Shown here piece after piece: positions 1 to 5,998 of a DNA stretch of 7,313 nt. The first letter of the stretch is position 1. Each line of letters starts with the position of its first letter. This DNA is from an uncultured Faecalicoccus sp. (lineage in GTDB: Bacteria > Bacillota_I > Bacilli_A > Erysipelotrichales > Erysipelotrichaceae). The DNA is taken from the NCBI GenBank assembly GCA_902497095.1, contig CABVDD010000059.1:1-7313 (forward strand). The letters run 5' to 3'. The position numbers were made by a program, and so were the translations under genes. The notes below the pieces were generated by a model. The model was not told the DNA's origin and searched no databases. It was given only the letters and a program-made list of their open reading frames with translations.

Positions 1-335
<335 letters not shown>

Positions 336-339
336 GAGA

Positions 340-350
340 TGTCTTTGAAA
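340..350 (+). promoter_or_regulatory. boxA-like rRNA antitermination motif in the 23S-5S spacer
   Basis: TGTCTTTGAAA resembles the Firmicutes rRNA boxA element (TGTTCTTTGAAAACT), which in the transcript recruits Nus factors. It lies just after the 23S 3' end. The match is shorter than consensus, and no boxC or boxB is identified, so this is a tentative call. Confidence 0.35.
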
Positions 351-360
351 TGTTGTTTAG

Positions 361-384
361 TTTTGAGGGAGCGATCCTTCAAGA
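361..384 (+). other. Spacer hairpin between 23S and 5S rRNA
   Basis: TTGAGGGA (363-370) pairs with TCCTTCAA (375-382) across a GCGA loop of the GNRA type. A further T-G and T-A pair extend the stem to 361/384. A hairpin beginning near AGTTTTGA is common in Firmicutes rRNA spacers. A role in processing or spacing of the precursor is inferred. No T-run follows, so it is not a terminator. Confidence 0.55.
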
Positions 385-388
385 AACG

Positions 389-503
389 ATCCGGTGACGA
401 TAGCGAAGTGGAACCACCTGAACTCATACCGAACTCAGAAGTTAAGCACTTCAGCGGCGACAATAGTTGGGCCTGCCCCTGCGAAGATAGCACGTTGCCG
501 GGT
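389..503 (+). rRNA. 5S ribosomal RNA
   Basis: The sequence carries the standard 5S landmarks: GATAGCGAAGTGG near the 5' end, the conserved CATACCGAACTCAGAAGTTAAGC-type loop at about 426-448, and GCGAAGATAGCACG near the 3' end. Helix I forms between about 388-398 and 494-504 (11 pairs, including three G-U). The length of ~115 nt is normal. It sits ~53 nt behind 23S with no tRNA gene between or after. Exact mature ends depend on processing and are estimated from the helix. Confidence 0.95.
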
Positions 504-513
504 CTTTTTTTTT
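494..513 (+). terminator. rRNA operon terminator built from 5S helix I
   Basis: The 3' arm of 5S helix I (494-504, GTTGCCGGGTC) is followed directly by nine T residues (505-513). No separate hairpin exists between 5S and the next ribosome binding site at 520. The 5S closing stem plus T-run is therefore the only candidate intrinsic terminator. Its 5' arm is at 388-398, so the 'loop' is the whole 5S molecule. Confidence 0.6.
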
Positions 514-529
514 ATATTTAGGAGAATAT

Positions 530-781
530 ATGGAACCATTTGAAGCAGAACAAAAAGCAATTTCTATTTGTCAAAAGATTAAAAATCAAGAATATATTTA
601 TCATGGAGCAGTTAAAGAATGGGATGGTCTTGAAGGTACTTTTTCTATCGTTCATGATGAAAACTGCTGTGGTGCTACACAAAATGTATTGTTTTGTTTT
701 TCATATGCAGATGATTCTATTCTGTTGACTGCACTTAGTTTTCTTGACTTTTATAATGAATGCTCCCTAAAAAAGATTTAA
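530..781 (+). CDS. Small hypothetical protein, 83 aa, downstream of rRNA operon
   Basis: I do not recognise this protein. The ATG at 530 follows AGGAGA (520-525) with a 4-nt gap, a good though close ribosome binding site, which favours a real gene. The 83-residue product has no signal peptide or clear membrane segment. It contains five cysteines (14, 46, 47, 56, 78), including a CC pair, with an acidic N-terminal half and a hydrophobic stretch near residues 53-74. A conserved metal site cannot be claimed from one sequence. The gene begins only 16 nt after the T-run that ends the rRNA operon, and I find no promoter in that gap, so expression may depend on terminator read-through. There is no convincing terminator after it before the yitT-family promoter at 844. 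It could be a lineage-specific protein or a chance ORF. Confidence 0.6.
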   Translation: MEPFEAEQKAISICQKIKNQEYIYHGAVKEWDGLEGTFSIVHDENCCGATQNVLFCFSYADDSILLTALSFLDFYNECSLKKI

Positions 782-843
782 ATTATTTTCAGTTTTTTTC
801 AAAATATATTCATTTTTTTCTTCTGTTGTTCCAGACATTTCAT

Positions 844-852
844 TGTTATAAT
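844..852 (+). promoter_or_regulatory. Extended -10 promoter for the YitT-family gene
   Basis: TGTTATAAT contains a perfect TATAAT (847-852) preceded by the TGn extension. The -35 region is weak: TGTTGT at 824-829 with 17-nt spacing, or TTGTTC at 826-831 with 15. Transcription would start around 858-860, leaving a ~20 nt leader before the ATG at 880. This start site rules out the upstream in-frame ATG at 760. Confidence 0.65.
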
Positions 853-879
853 AGCCAAGGAATGATGGGGGAATTAAAG

Positions 880-1737
880 ATGATAAGTGAGAGATTTAGA
901 GAATTTTCTTTGATTACTTTTGCGATGTTCATTATATCGGTTTCGATATACTTTTTTTTGATACCTAGTGGTATTGTTGTTGGAAGTATTTCAGGTTTGG
1001 CTATGGTTTTAAATCAGTTAATACCTTTATCAATTTCATTGATAACACTGATTTTAAATATGGGACTTTTGGTGATCGGATTCATTTTTATTGGTAAAGA
1101 ATTTGGTGCAAAAACAGTATATACATCAATTTTATTACCTGTTTTTTTGGCAATTTTTGAATTTTTGGTGCCACTACAAGGTTCTATTACTGGAAATAAT
1201 GTATACGATTTAGTCACATATACATTAATCATAGCGTTTGGGCAGGCAATTTTATTTAACGTTAATGCATCGAGTGGCGGTTTAGATATCGTTGGAAAGA
1301 TCGTTAGCAAGTATACACATATGGAAATAGGAAAAGCTTTGACACTTTCTGGCTTTATTACTTCAATGACATCTATTCTTGTTTACGATGTAGGTACTCT
1401 TGTAGTAAGTTTGATTGGTACGTATGCCAATGGACAGGCTATTGATTATTTTATTGATGGTTTTAATAAAAAGAAAAAAATTTGTATTTTGTCTGAACAA
1501 TATCCTGTTATACAAGATTATATTATGAACTCTATGAATCGCGGCGTGACTTTATATAAAGCTATGGGTGGATTTAAAAAAGAAGAACGTGTTGAATTAG
1601 TTACGATCATGACAAGCAATGAATATAAAAAGTTGCTTGATTATTTGCATAAGAGTGATTTTCAAGCTTTTGTGACGGTCTCAACAGTGAATGAAGTCAT
1701 TGGTACATGGAATATTAATAAAAGAAAACTTAAATAA
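880..1737 (+). CDS. YitT family membrane protein (DUF161/DUF2179)
   Basis: This is a 285-aa member of the YitT family, integral membrane proteins of unestablished biochemical function that are common in Firmicutes. Residues ~10-175 form the membrane half, with about five hydrophobic segments. It carries the family's glycine-rich signatures: PSGIVVGSISGLAMVL (29-44) after the first segment and NASSGGLDIVGKIVSKY (129-145). GTYANGQAIDYFIDGF (180-195) leads into the soluble C-terminal DUF2179-like domain (~197-280), which has the typical R-G-V-T-L...GGF and AF-V-TVS...VIGTW pattern. The start at 880 is chosen for the GGGGGA site at 867-872 and because the extended -10 promoter lies at 844-852; full family length is then preserved. 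The gene appears monocistronic, with a terminator starting in its stop codon. Transport activity is often guessed for the family but is not shown here. Confidence 0.9.
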   Translation: MISERFREFSLITFAMFIISVSIYFFLIPSGIVVGSISGLAMVLNQLIPLSISLITLILNMGLLVIGFIFIGKEFGAKTVYTSILLPVFLAIFEFLVPLQGSITGNNVYDLVTYTLIIAFGQAILFNVNASSGGLDIVGKIVSKYTHMEIGKALTLSGFITSMTSILVYDVGTLVVSLIGTYANGQAIDYFIDGFNKKKKICILSEQYPVIQDYIMNSMNRGVTLYKAMGGFKKEERVELVTIMTSNEYKKLLDYLHKSDFQAFVTVSTVNEVIGTWNINKRKLK

Positions 1738-1757
1738 GCACATTGCGTGCTTTTTTT
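1736..1757 (+). terminator. Intrinsic terminator of the YitT-family gene
   Basis: AAGCAC (1736-1741) pairs with GTGCTT (1747-1752) around a 5-nt loop, and a seven-T run spans 1751-1757. The stem is short (6 bp) and begins within the TAA stop codon (1735-1737). It overlaps the -35 region of the next promoter. Confidence 0.65.
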
Positions 1758-1770
1758 CTTTTGGTATAAT
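1743..1770 (+). promoter_or_regulatory. Promoter for the permease-glycosyltransferase-GNAT-ffh operon
   Basis: A perfect TATAAT (1765-1770) is preceded by TGG, forming an extended -10 element. TTGCGT at 1743-1748, 16 nt upstream, is a partial -35. Transcription would begin near A1777, giving a ~27 nt leader to the ATG at 1804. The -35 box lies in the loop and 3' arm of the preceding terminator. No better promoter was seen before ffh, so this one may serve all four genes. Confidence 0.65.
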
Positions 1771-1803
1771 CGAAAGAGGTTAAAAGTGAAAGAAAGGTTA
1801 TAT

Positions 1804-2532
1804 ATGAAACTAAGACAATGGATACTTTTGGTGTCGTGTATTCTAATAACATGGTTTTTGGCATCGACTTGGATTGATAATTCTATTATTTTGCCTTCTC
1901 CATATGAAGTTATAGAACAAATGATAACGCAAATAAAAGATATAAAATTATATGAATCATTGGCGATGACTTTTTTTCGTGTCTTTCTTTCAGTATTGGT
2001 TTCTTCTATAGTTGCCTTTATCGTATCGTTTTTATCTCATCATTATAAATCTTTTGCCATTTATTTTAATCCAGTTTTATTGTTTCTAAGAAGCATTCCT
2101 AATATAACTTTTGTGATTTTATTATTATTTTGGGTAAGTCGGGAAATGAGTATTTATATAGTTTCGTTTTTACTTTTATTTCCTATATTTTATCAAAATT
2201 TGTATGAGTCTATACAAGAGATAAGTCAATCGTGGAAAGATATTTTTATCATATATCCTCAAAGCTGGGTAAAAAAGCTTCAGATGGTTTATTTACCTTT
2301 ATTGCGTCCAGCTATTGTTTCTAGTTGGATCAGTTGTTCTTCCTTAGGGTTTAAAGTTGTTGTGATGGCTGAAATTATGACATCAGTTTCACTAGGAATT
2401 GGAGCCAATATGCAGTATGATCGGTTAAATCTAAATCTGGCAGGCGTAATGGCTTGGACAATTTGGCTATTGATTTGTGTATGTATTTTTAATACACTAT
2501 TAAAGAAAGTTTTAGAAAGGCTTTTTGGATAA
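1804..2532 (+). CDS. ABC transporter permease, nitrate/taurine/thiamin-precursor type
   Basis: This 242-aa integral membrane protein resembles the SsuC/TauC/ThiX-like permeases of binding-protein-dependent importers. Features in order: an N-terminal membrane segment (~5-22); the family's LPSP motif (30-33); a segment with an S/T-hxxxR lead (~52-77); LRSIPN (95-100), matching the usual R-x-hP loop; further membrane segments at ~101-110 and ~116-132; a degenerate EAA loop (~135-170) ending YLPLLRPAI; then MAEIMTSVSLGIG (188-200), matching the A-E-hhxxxxGhG motif; and a final segment (~212-232). The glycine usual in the EAA loop is not evident. The substrate cannot be assigned. The ATG at 1804 has GAAAGG at 1792-1797; a GTG at 1786 with AGAGG upstream is a competitor but would leave almost no leader. 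No ATPase or binding-protein gene lies beside it. Confidence 0.82.
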   Translation: MKLRQWILLVSCILITWFLASTWIDNSIILPSPYEVIEQMITQIKDIKLYESLAMTFFRVFLSVLVSSIVAFIVSFLSHHYKSFAIYFNPVLLFLRSIPNITFVILLLFWVSREMSIYIVSFLLLFPIFYQNLYESIQEISQSWKDIFIIYPQSWVKKLQMVYLPLLRPAIVSSWISCSSLGFKVVVMAEIMTSVSLGIGANMQYDRLNLNLAGVMAWTIWLLICVCIFNTLLKKVLERLFG

Positions 2533-2545
2533 GGGGGTAATTTAC

Positions 2546-3487
2546 ATGATCAGCATTTTGGTACCTGTATATAATGTAGAAAACTACTTATCTCAATGTC
2601 TAGATTCTATACTTGCGCAAACGTATAAAGATATTGAAATTGTAATGGTGAATGATGGCTCTAGTGATCATTCTAAATATATTGCGTCATCTTATGCCAA
2701 TCAATATTCATTTATTCATTTATACAACTATGAGAATGTAGGAATATCGACGACAAGAAATCGTTTGTTGCAACATGCGAATGGAGATTATGTGTTCTTT
2801 GTAGATAGTGATGATTATATAGAACCGCAAACATTAGAAACTATGATGCATCACATGGAGGCTTATCAATGTGATATCGTGTGTTGTGGTTATACTATGG
2901 ATTATCGGTTTGGTGCATTATATCGTAAAATTGAAACGCAAAAAGTCATGACCAGACAAGAAGCTTTGCATTCTCTTTCGGAAAATAAAGGAATGAACAA
3001 TTATCCTTGGGGTAAACTTTATAAAAAGAAGTGCTTTTCTAATGTAAGATTTCCAGAATCTATGCGTGGTTTTGAAGATACATATACTGTTTTTAAAGCC
3101 TTGTGCAATGCGGATACGATTGGTTGTATATCAAAACGATTTTATCACTATGTGCAACATCAGGGTTCATTAACGCATCGTATGAATTTAGAAACGGCTT
3201 ATGATATGCGTAAAGCGTATGAATATCAGGAAAGTTGTTTAAGACGATGGTATCCTGAAGAAGATTTTCATTTTGATATTCATTTAGTCAACAGTGATTT
3301 TGTGATTCTATATACGATTTTTATGTTTTATACCAAAAAAGATGATCCTCATTTTATACCAGCTGTTATCAACTGGAAAAAAATTAATCCTTTTGTTCAT
3401 GTCGCTTATGAGCTTTTCAGGGGAATTTGTTCATTTCGATTTGGATGGTCTAAAACAAAAACACAGGAGTTTAATAAATGGCTGTAA
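2546..3487 (+). CDS. Glycosyltransferase family 2 protein
   Basis: A 313-aa GT-A fold glycosyltransferase that would transfer a sugar from a nucleotide-sugar donor to an unknown cell-envelope or polysaccharide acceptor. The opening ISILVPVYNVENYLSQCLDS (2-21) is the family's start of the nucleotide-binding domain. NDGSSD (36-41) is the donor-binding motif, GISTTRNRLLQHANGDY (66-82) is typical, and DSDD (87-90) supplies the metal-binding D-x-D. E177-D178 (GFEDTY) is positioned as the catalytic-base motif. The C-terminal ~130 residues are less conserved, and no clear transmembrane segment is present, so it is probably cytosolic or membrane-peripheral. The ATG at 2546 has an AAGGGGG site (2531-2537) and lies 13 nt after the permease stop; the last 10 nt overlap the GNAT gene, indicating one operon. 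Being isolated from other polysaccharide genes is unusual. Confidence 0.9.
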   Translation: MISILVPVYNVENYLSQCLDSILAQTYKDIEIVMVNDGSSDHSKYIASSYANQYSFIHLYNYENVGISTTRNRLLQHANGDYVFFVDSDDYIEPQTLETMMHHMEAYQCDIVCCGYTMDYRFGALYRKIETQKVMTRQEALHSLSENKGMNNYPWGKLYKKKCFSNVRFPESMRGFEDTYTVFKALCNADTIGCISKRFYHYVQHQGSLTHRMNLETAYDMRKAYEYQESCLRRWYPEEDFHFDIHLVNSDFVILYTIFMFYTKKDDPHFIPAVINWKKINPFVHVAYELFRGICSFRFGWSKTKTQEFNKWL

Positions 3488-3966
3488 GAAAAGCAACGAT
3501 TCAAGATATGGATGTTCTAATGGAAATCTATGATACCGCAAGAAAGTTTATGGTAGCCAATGGCAATCCTACACAATGGCCTGAAGGCTATCCCAGCAAA
3601 AAAATTCTTTTAAAAGACATGGAAGCAGAACATTTATATGTTTATGAAAAAAATGGAGAAATCGAAGGTTCTTTCGTATTTTTTATTGGTGAGGATCCCA
3701 GTTATGCCAAAATAGATGGAAATTGGTTGAATGATAAGCCTTATGGCGTGATTCATCGAATTGCTTCTCGTCAAAGAATAGGGCATGTAGGACAATCTAT
3801 TTTAGATTATTGTTTTACTAAAATTAACAATATACGCATCGACACGCATAAGGATAATATTCCCATGCAGAATATGTTAAAGAAAAATGGCTTTGTATAT
3901 GTGGGAGTAATTGAATTGATTTCCATTCAGGAAAGTCGTTTGGCCTTTCAGGCTGTCAAAGAGTAA
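3478..3966 (+). CDS. GNAT family N-acetyltransferase
   Basis: A 162-aa single-domain acetyltransferase of the GNAT fold, expected to move an acetyl group from acetyl-CoA to an amine on an unknown substrate. The N-terminus (VRKATIQDMDVLMEIYDTAR, 3-22) is the usual beta1-alpha1 opening. QWPEGYPS (33-40) and IDGNWLNDKPYGVIHRIAS (79-97) are characteristic of one GNAT subgroup. The CoA pyrophosphate loop falls at ~98-106 (RQRIGHVGQ), a version of R/Q-x-x-G-x-G in which the final G is shifted to V-G. RIDTHKDNIPMQNMLKKNGF (120-139) is the standard last helix and strand. The ATG at 3478 lies inside the glycosyltransferase gene and has AGGAGT at 3465-3470. ffh follows 15 nt after the stop, so the genes are probably co-transcribed. 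Whether it modifies a product of the neighbouring glycosyltransferase is unknown. Confidence 0.88.
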   Translation: MAVRKATIQDMDVLMEIYDTARKFMVANGNPTQWPEGYPSKKILLKDMEAEHLYVYEKNGEIEGSFVFFIGEDPSYAKIDGNWLNDKPYGVIHRIASRQRIGHVGQSILDYCFTKINNIRIDTHKDNIPMQNMLKKNGFVYVGVIELISIQESRLAFQAVKE

Positions 3967-3981
3967 GGTGGAGTGAGAAAA

Positions 3982-5400
3982 ATGGCTTTTGAATCTTTAA
4001 GTGAACGTTTAAGTAAGGCGTTAAAAAATATTACGGGACAAGGTAAGCTGACAGAATCGAATATGAATGACATGCTCAAAGAAGTGCGTATGTCTTTATT
4101 AGAAGCCGATGTCAACTACAATGTAGTAAAAGAATTTATTGAAAATGTTAAACAAAAAGCATTAGGTCAGGAAGTAATTGATTCAGTTAATCCTGGTCAA
4201 ATGGTTGTTAAAATTGTCCATGATGAAATTCAAGAATTATTGGGTAGTGCAGATGCACGATTAAATCTTAAAAAAAGTGGTGTTTCTACTTTAATGATGG
4301 TTGGTTTACAGGGAACTGGTAAAACCACTGCAAGTGCTAAAATTGCTAGATATTGTAAGGAAAAATTAAAAAAACGTGTATTGTTGGTAGCATGTGATGT
4401 TGTACGTCCAGCTGCTATTGAACAGCTAGAAACTTTGGGAAAATCTATTGATGTTGAAGTTTTTAGCTTAGGTGCTCAGGTCAATGCTATCGAGACAGCT
4501 CGTCAGGCTATGGGATATGCGTATGATCGACAAAAAGATTTGGTAATTTTTGATACGGCTGGTCGATTGCATGTTGATGAACAACTAATGCAGGAACTAT
4601 TACAAATGAAACAATTGGTGCAGCCTGATGATATTTTACTGACAGTTGATGCGATGACAGGTCAAGATATCGTAACGGTTGCCAGAGAGTTTAATGAACA
4701 ACTTTCCATCACAGGTTTAGTTGTCACAAAGATGGATGGAGATGCCCGTGGTGGTGGATTATTATCAGTACGCAGCATTACCAATGTTCCTGTTCTATTT
4801 GTTTCCAATGGTGAAAAAGTTGAAGATTTGGAAGAATTCCATCCTGATCGAATGGCAGATCGTATATTGGGAATGGGAGATATTGTCACTTTAGTTGAAC
4901 AAGCTCAGGAAAAGCTGGACATGGAGGTTCAACAAAAAACAGCCAATCGAATGGCACAGGGAATATTTACCTTTAACGATATGTTAGATCAGTTTGGTCA
5001 AATGCAGAAGATGGGATCCATGCAAAATATGTTAAAAATGATTCCAGGACTTGGTAAAATGGTCAAACAGCTGGACGATGACAAAATGAATGATTCTATG
5101 AAAAAATCACAAGCGATCATTCAATCGATGACACCGTACGAAAGAGAGAATCCTTCTTGTTTAAAAGCAAGTCGAAAAAATCGTATTGCCAAAGGAGCCG
5201 GTGTTAAAGTCATGGAGGTCAATCGATTGATTTCTCAGCTTGAGCAAATGCAAATGATGACTAAAATGATGTCTGGTGGTGGCATGCCAAACCTGTCAGC
5301 TTTGCAAAATATGCAACGTGGCGGTGGTATGCAGGGAGCCAGTAAGCATGCTGGAAGTAAAAAGCAAAAAAAGAGTAAAAAGAAGAAAAAGAAAAAATAA
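3982..5400 (+). CDS. ffh: Signal recognition particle protein Ffh (SRP54)
   Basis: Ffh binds the SRP RNA and the signal sequences of nascent membrane and secreted proteins, and docks with FtsY in a GTP-dependent cycle at the membrane. The N domain spans ~1-90 and the G domain ~100-300. P-loop: GLQGTGKTT (108-116). Other G-domain motifs: DVVRPAAIEQL (139-149), DTAGR (191-195), TKMDGDARGGG (249-259) and FHPDRMADRILGMGD (286-300). The methionine-rich M domain runs from ~328 and includes SRKNRIAKGAG (397-407), the SRP-RNA-binding segment. There Ala406 replaces the usual Ser of GSG, and Lys-Asn replaces the usual basic pair. The protein has 472 aa, about 20-25 more than E. coli or B. subtilis Ffh; the excess is a Gly/Met-rich linker and a lysine tail (~459-472). 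The ATG at 3982 is preferred to the GTG at 3973 because of the AAGGTGGAG site. ylxM, often upstream in Firmicutes, is absent here. Confidence 0.98.
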   Translation: MAFESLSERLSKALKNITGQGKLTESNMNDMLKEVRMSLLEADVNYNVVKEFIENVKQKALGQEVIDSVNPGQMVVKIVHDEIQELLGSADARLNLKKSGVSTLMMVGLQGTGKTTASAKIARYCKEKLKKRVLLVACDVVRPAAIEQLETLGKSIDVEVFSLGAQVNAIETARQAMGYAYDRQKDLVIFDTAGRLHVDEQLMQELLQMKQLVQPDDILLTVDAMTGQDIVTVAREFNEQLSITGLVVTKMDGDARGGGLLSVRSITNVPVLFVSNGEKVEDLEEFHPDRMADRILGMGDIVTLVEQAQEKLDMEVQQKTANRMAQGIFTFNDMLDQFGQMQKMGSMQNMLKMIPGLGKMVKQLDDDKMNDSMKKSQAIIQSMTPYERENPSCLKASRKNRIAKGAGVKVMEVNRLISQLEQMQMMTKMMSGGGMPNLSALQNMQRGGGMQGASKHAGSKKQKKSKKKKKKK

Positions 5401-5431
5401 GTGTCAAGTAAAAAAACTTGACACTTTTATT
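5399..5431 (+). terminator. Intrinsic terminator after ffh
   Basis: AAGTGTCAAGT (5399-5409) and ACTTGACACTT (5416-5426) form a perfect 11-bp stem with a six-A loop. The stem is followed by a modest U tract (TTTTATT, 5425-5431). It starts inside the ffh TAA stop codon. Its 3' arm contains the -35 box of the rpsP promoter, and the short U tract suggests incomplete termination is possible. Confidence 0.8.
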
Positions 5432-5446
5432 GTGCTGTGATAAATT
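5418..5446 (+). promoter_or_regulatory. rpsP promoter, embedded in the ffh terminator
   Basis: A perfect TTGACA (5418-5423) sits 17 nt upstream of TAAATT (5441-5446), which is preceded by TGA and so has the extended -10 TGn element. Transcription would begin around 5453, ~25 nt before the rpsP ATG. The -35 box is part of the 3' arm of the terminator hairpin. Confidence 0.75.
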
Positions 5447-5477
5447 AAACAGGCAAAAGAAAAGGAAGGTATTTAAA

Positions 5478-5750
5478 ATGGTAAAATTACGTTTGAAAAG
5501 AATGGGTAAAAAGGGACGTCCTTTCTACCGTATCGTAGCTGCAGATTCAAGAAGTCCTCGTGATGGACGTATCATTGAAGAAATTGGTACATACAACCCA
5601 ATCGCTTCTGAAAACCAGATCACTGTAAATAAAGAATTGGCAATGAAATGGTTACAGAATGGTGCTAAACCTAGCGATACAGTTCGTTCAATTCTTTCTA
5701 AAGAAGGCATTATGAAAGAATTCCACGAATCTAAAATGGTTAAGAAGTAA
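5478..5750 (+). CDS. rpsP: 30S ribosomal protein S16
   Basis: S16 is a small-subunit protein that binds 16S rRNA early in 30S assembly. The 90-aa product has the diagnostic N-terminus MVKLRLKRMGKKGRPFYRIV, then ADSRSPRDGRIIEEIGTYNP (22-41), and ends with the SDTVRSILSKEGI helix. Length equals that of B. subtilis S16. The ATG at 5478 is preceded by a strong AGGAAGG (5463-5469) with 8-nt spacing; an in-frame upstream extension to 5418 would start inside the terminator and promoter and is not used. It is the first gene of the rpsP-khpA unit, and its TAA overlaps the khpA ATG by one base. Confidence 0.98.
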   Translation: MVKLRLKRMGKKGRPFYRIVAADSRSPRDGRIIEEIGTYNPIASENQITVNKELAMKWLQNGAKPSDTVRSILSKEGIMKEFHESKMVKK

Positions 5751-5998
5751 TGATAGATTTGGAAAAAACACTTATGGATCTTTGCCTTCCATTAGTGGAT
5801 GACAAACAGGCTTTATCGGTCAAAACAATGACTAGCACCAATGATAACGAAGTCTTGTTGTATGTATATGCCAACAGTGAAGATGTAGCGCGTTTAATTG
5901 GTCGCAAAGGAATGATGGCTAGCAGTCTTCGTCAGATGATGTCGATTGCAGCGCGTGATAACAAAAAAAGAATTTCGGTGAAATTCGAAGCATACTAG
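5750..5998 (+). CDS. khpA: KhpA-type KH domain RNA-binding protein (YlqC)
   Basis: This 82-aa protein is a single KH domain of the KhpA/YlqC family. In Firmicutes it is a small RNA chaperone-like protein that, in several species, partners with the Jag-domain protein KhpB (EloR) and affects cell elongation and division. The RNA-gripping GxxG loop is at residues 51-54 within RLIGRKGMMASSLRQMM, followed by the usual helix and a final beta strand (KRISVKFEAY). The gene starts at 5750 by a one-base TAATG overlap with rpsP. Only a weak AAGAAG precedes the start, so translational coupling to rpsP is likely. The TAG stop forms the base of a terminator hairpin. ylqD, found between khpA and rimM in Bacillus, is not present here. 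Partner khpB is not in the window. Confidence 0.93.
   Translation: MIDLEKTLMDLCLPLVDDKQALSVKTMTSTNDNEVLLYVYANSEDVARLIGRKGMMASSLRQMMSIAARDNKKRISVKFEAY

Noticed and set aside
513..518. TATATT as a -10 box for the 530 ORF, with TTGCCG (495-500) as -35
   Set aside because: The spacing is only 12 nt, and transcription would begin inside the ribosome binding site.
339..521. 60-codon ORF on the + strand
   Set aside because: It lies across the 23S-5S spacer and the whole 5S rRNA gene, has no ribosome binding site and is a by-product of rRNA sequence.
540..728. 62-codon + strand ORF in another frame
   Set aside because: It sits inside the 530-781 ORF, which has the better ribosome binding site; no signal supports this frame.
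760..879. N-terminal extension of the YitT-family protein to an ATG at 760 or 862
   Set aside because: The extended -10 promoter at 844-852 lies inside the extension, and the GGGGGA site serves the ATG at 880. The extra residues do not belong to the family.
1014..1310. Minus-strand ORF within the YitT gene, and similar minus-strand ORFs in ffh, rpsP, rimM and trmD
   Set aside because: All are antisense to well-identified genes, lack ribosome binding sites and have no recognisable protein features.
1747..1803. Permease start at GTG 1747
   Set aside because: That codon lies in the terminator stem and upstream of the predicted transcription start; the ATG at 1804 has a proper ribosome binding site.
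3342..3533. 63-codon + strand ORF across the GT2/GNAT junction
   Set aside because: It overlaps two well-supported genes in a different frame and has no ribosome binding site.
5418..5477. N-terminal extension of S16
   Set aside because: The extension begins in the terminator/promoter, has no ribosome binding site and is absent from all known S16 proteins.
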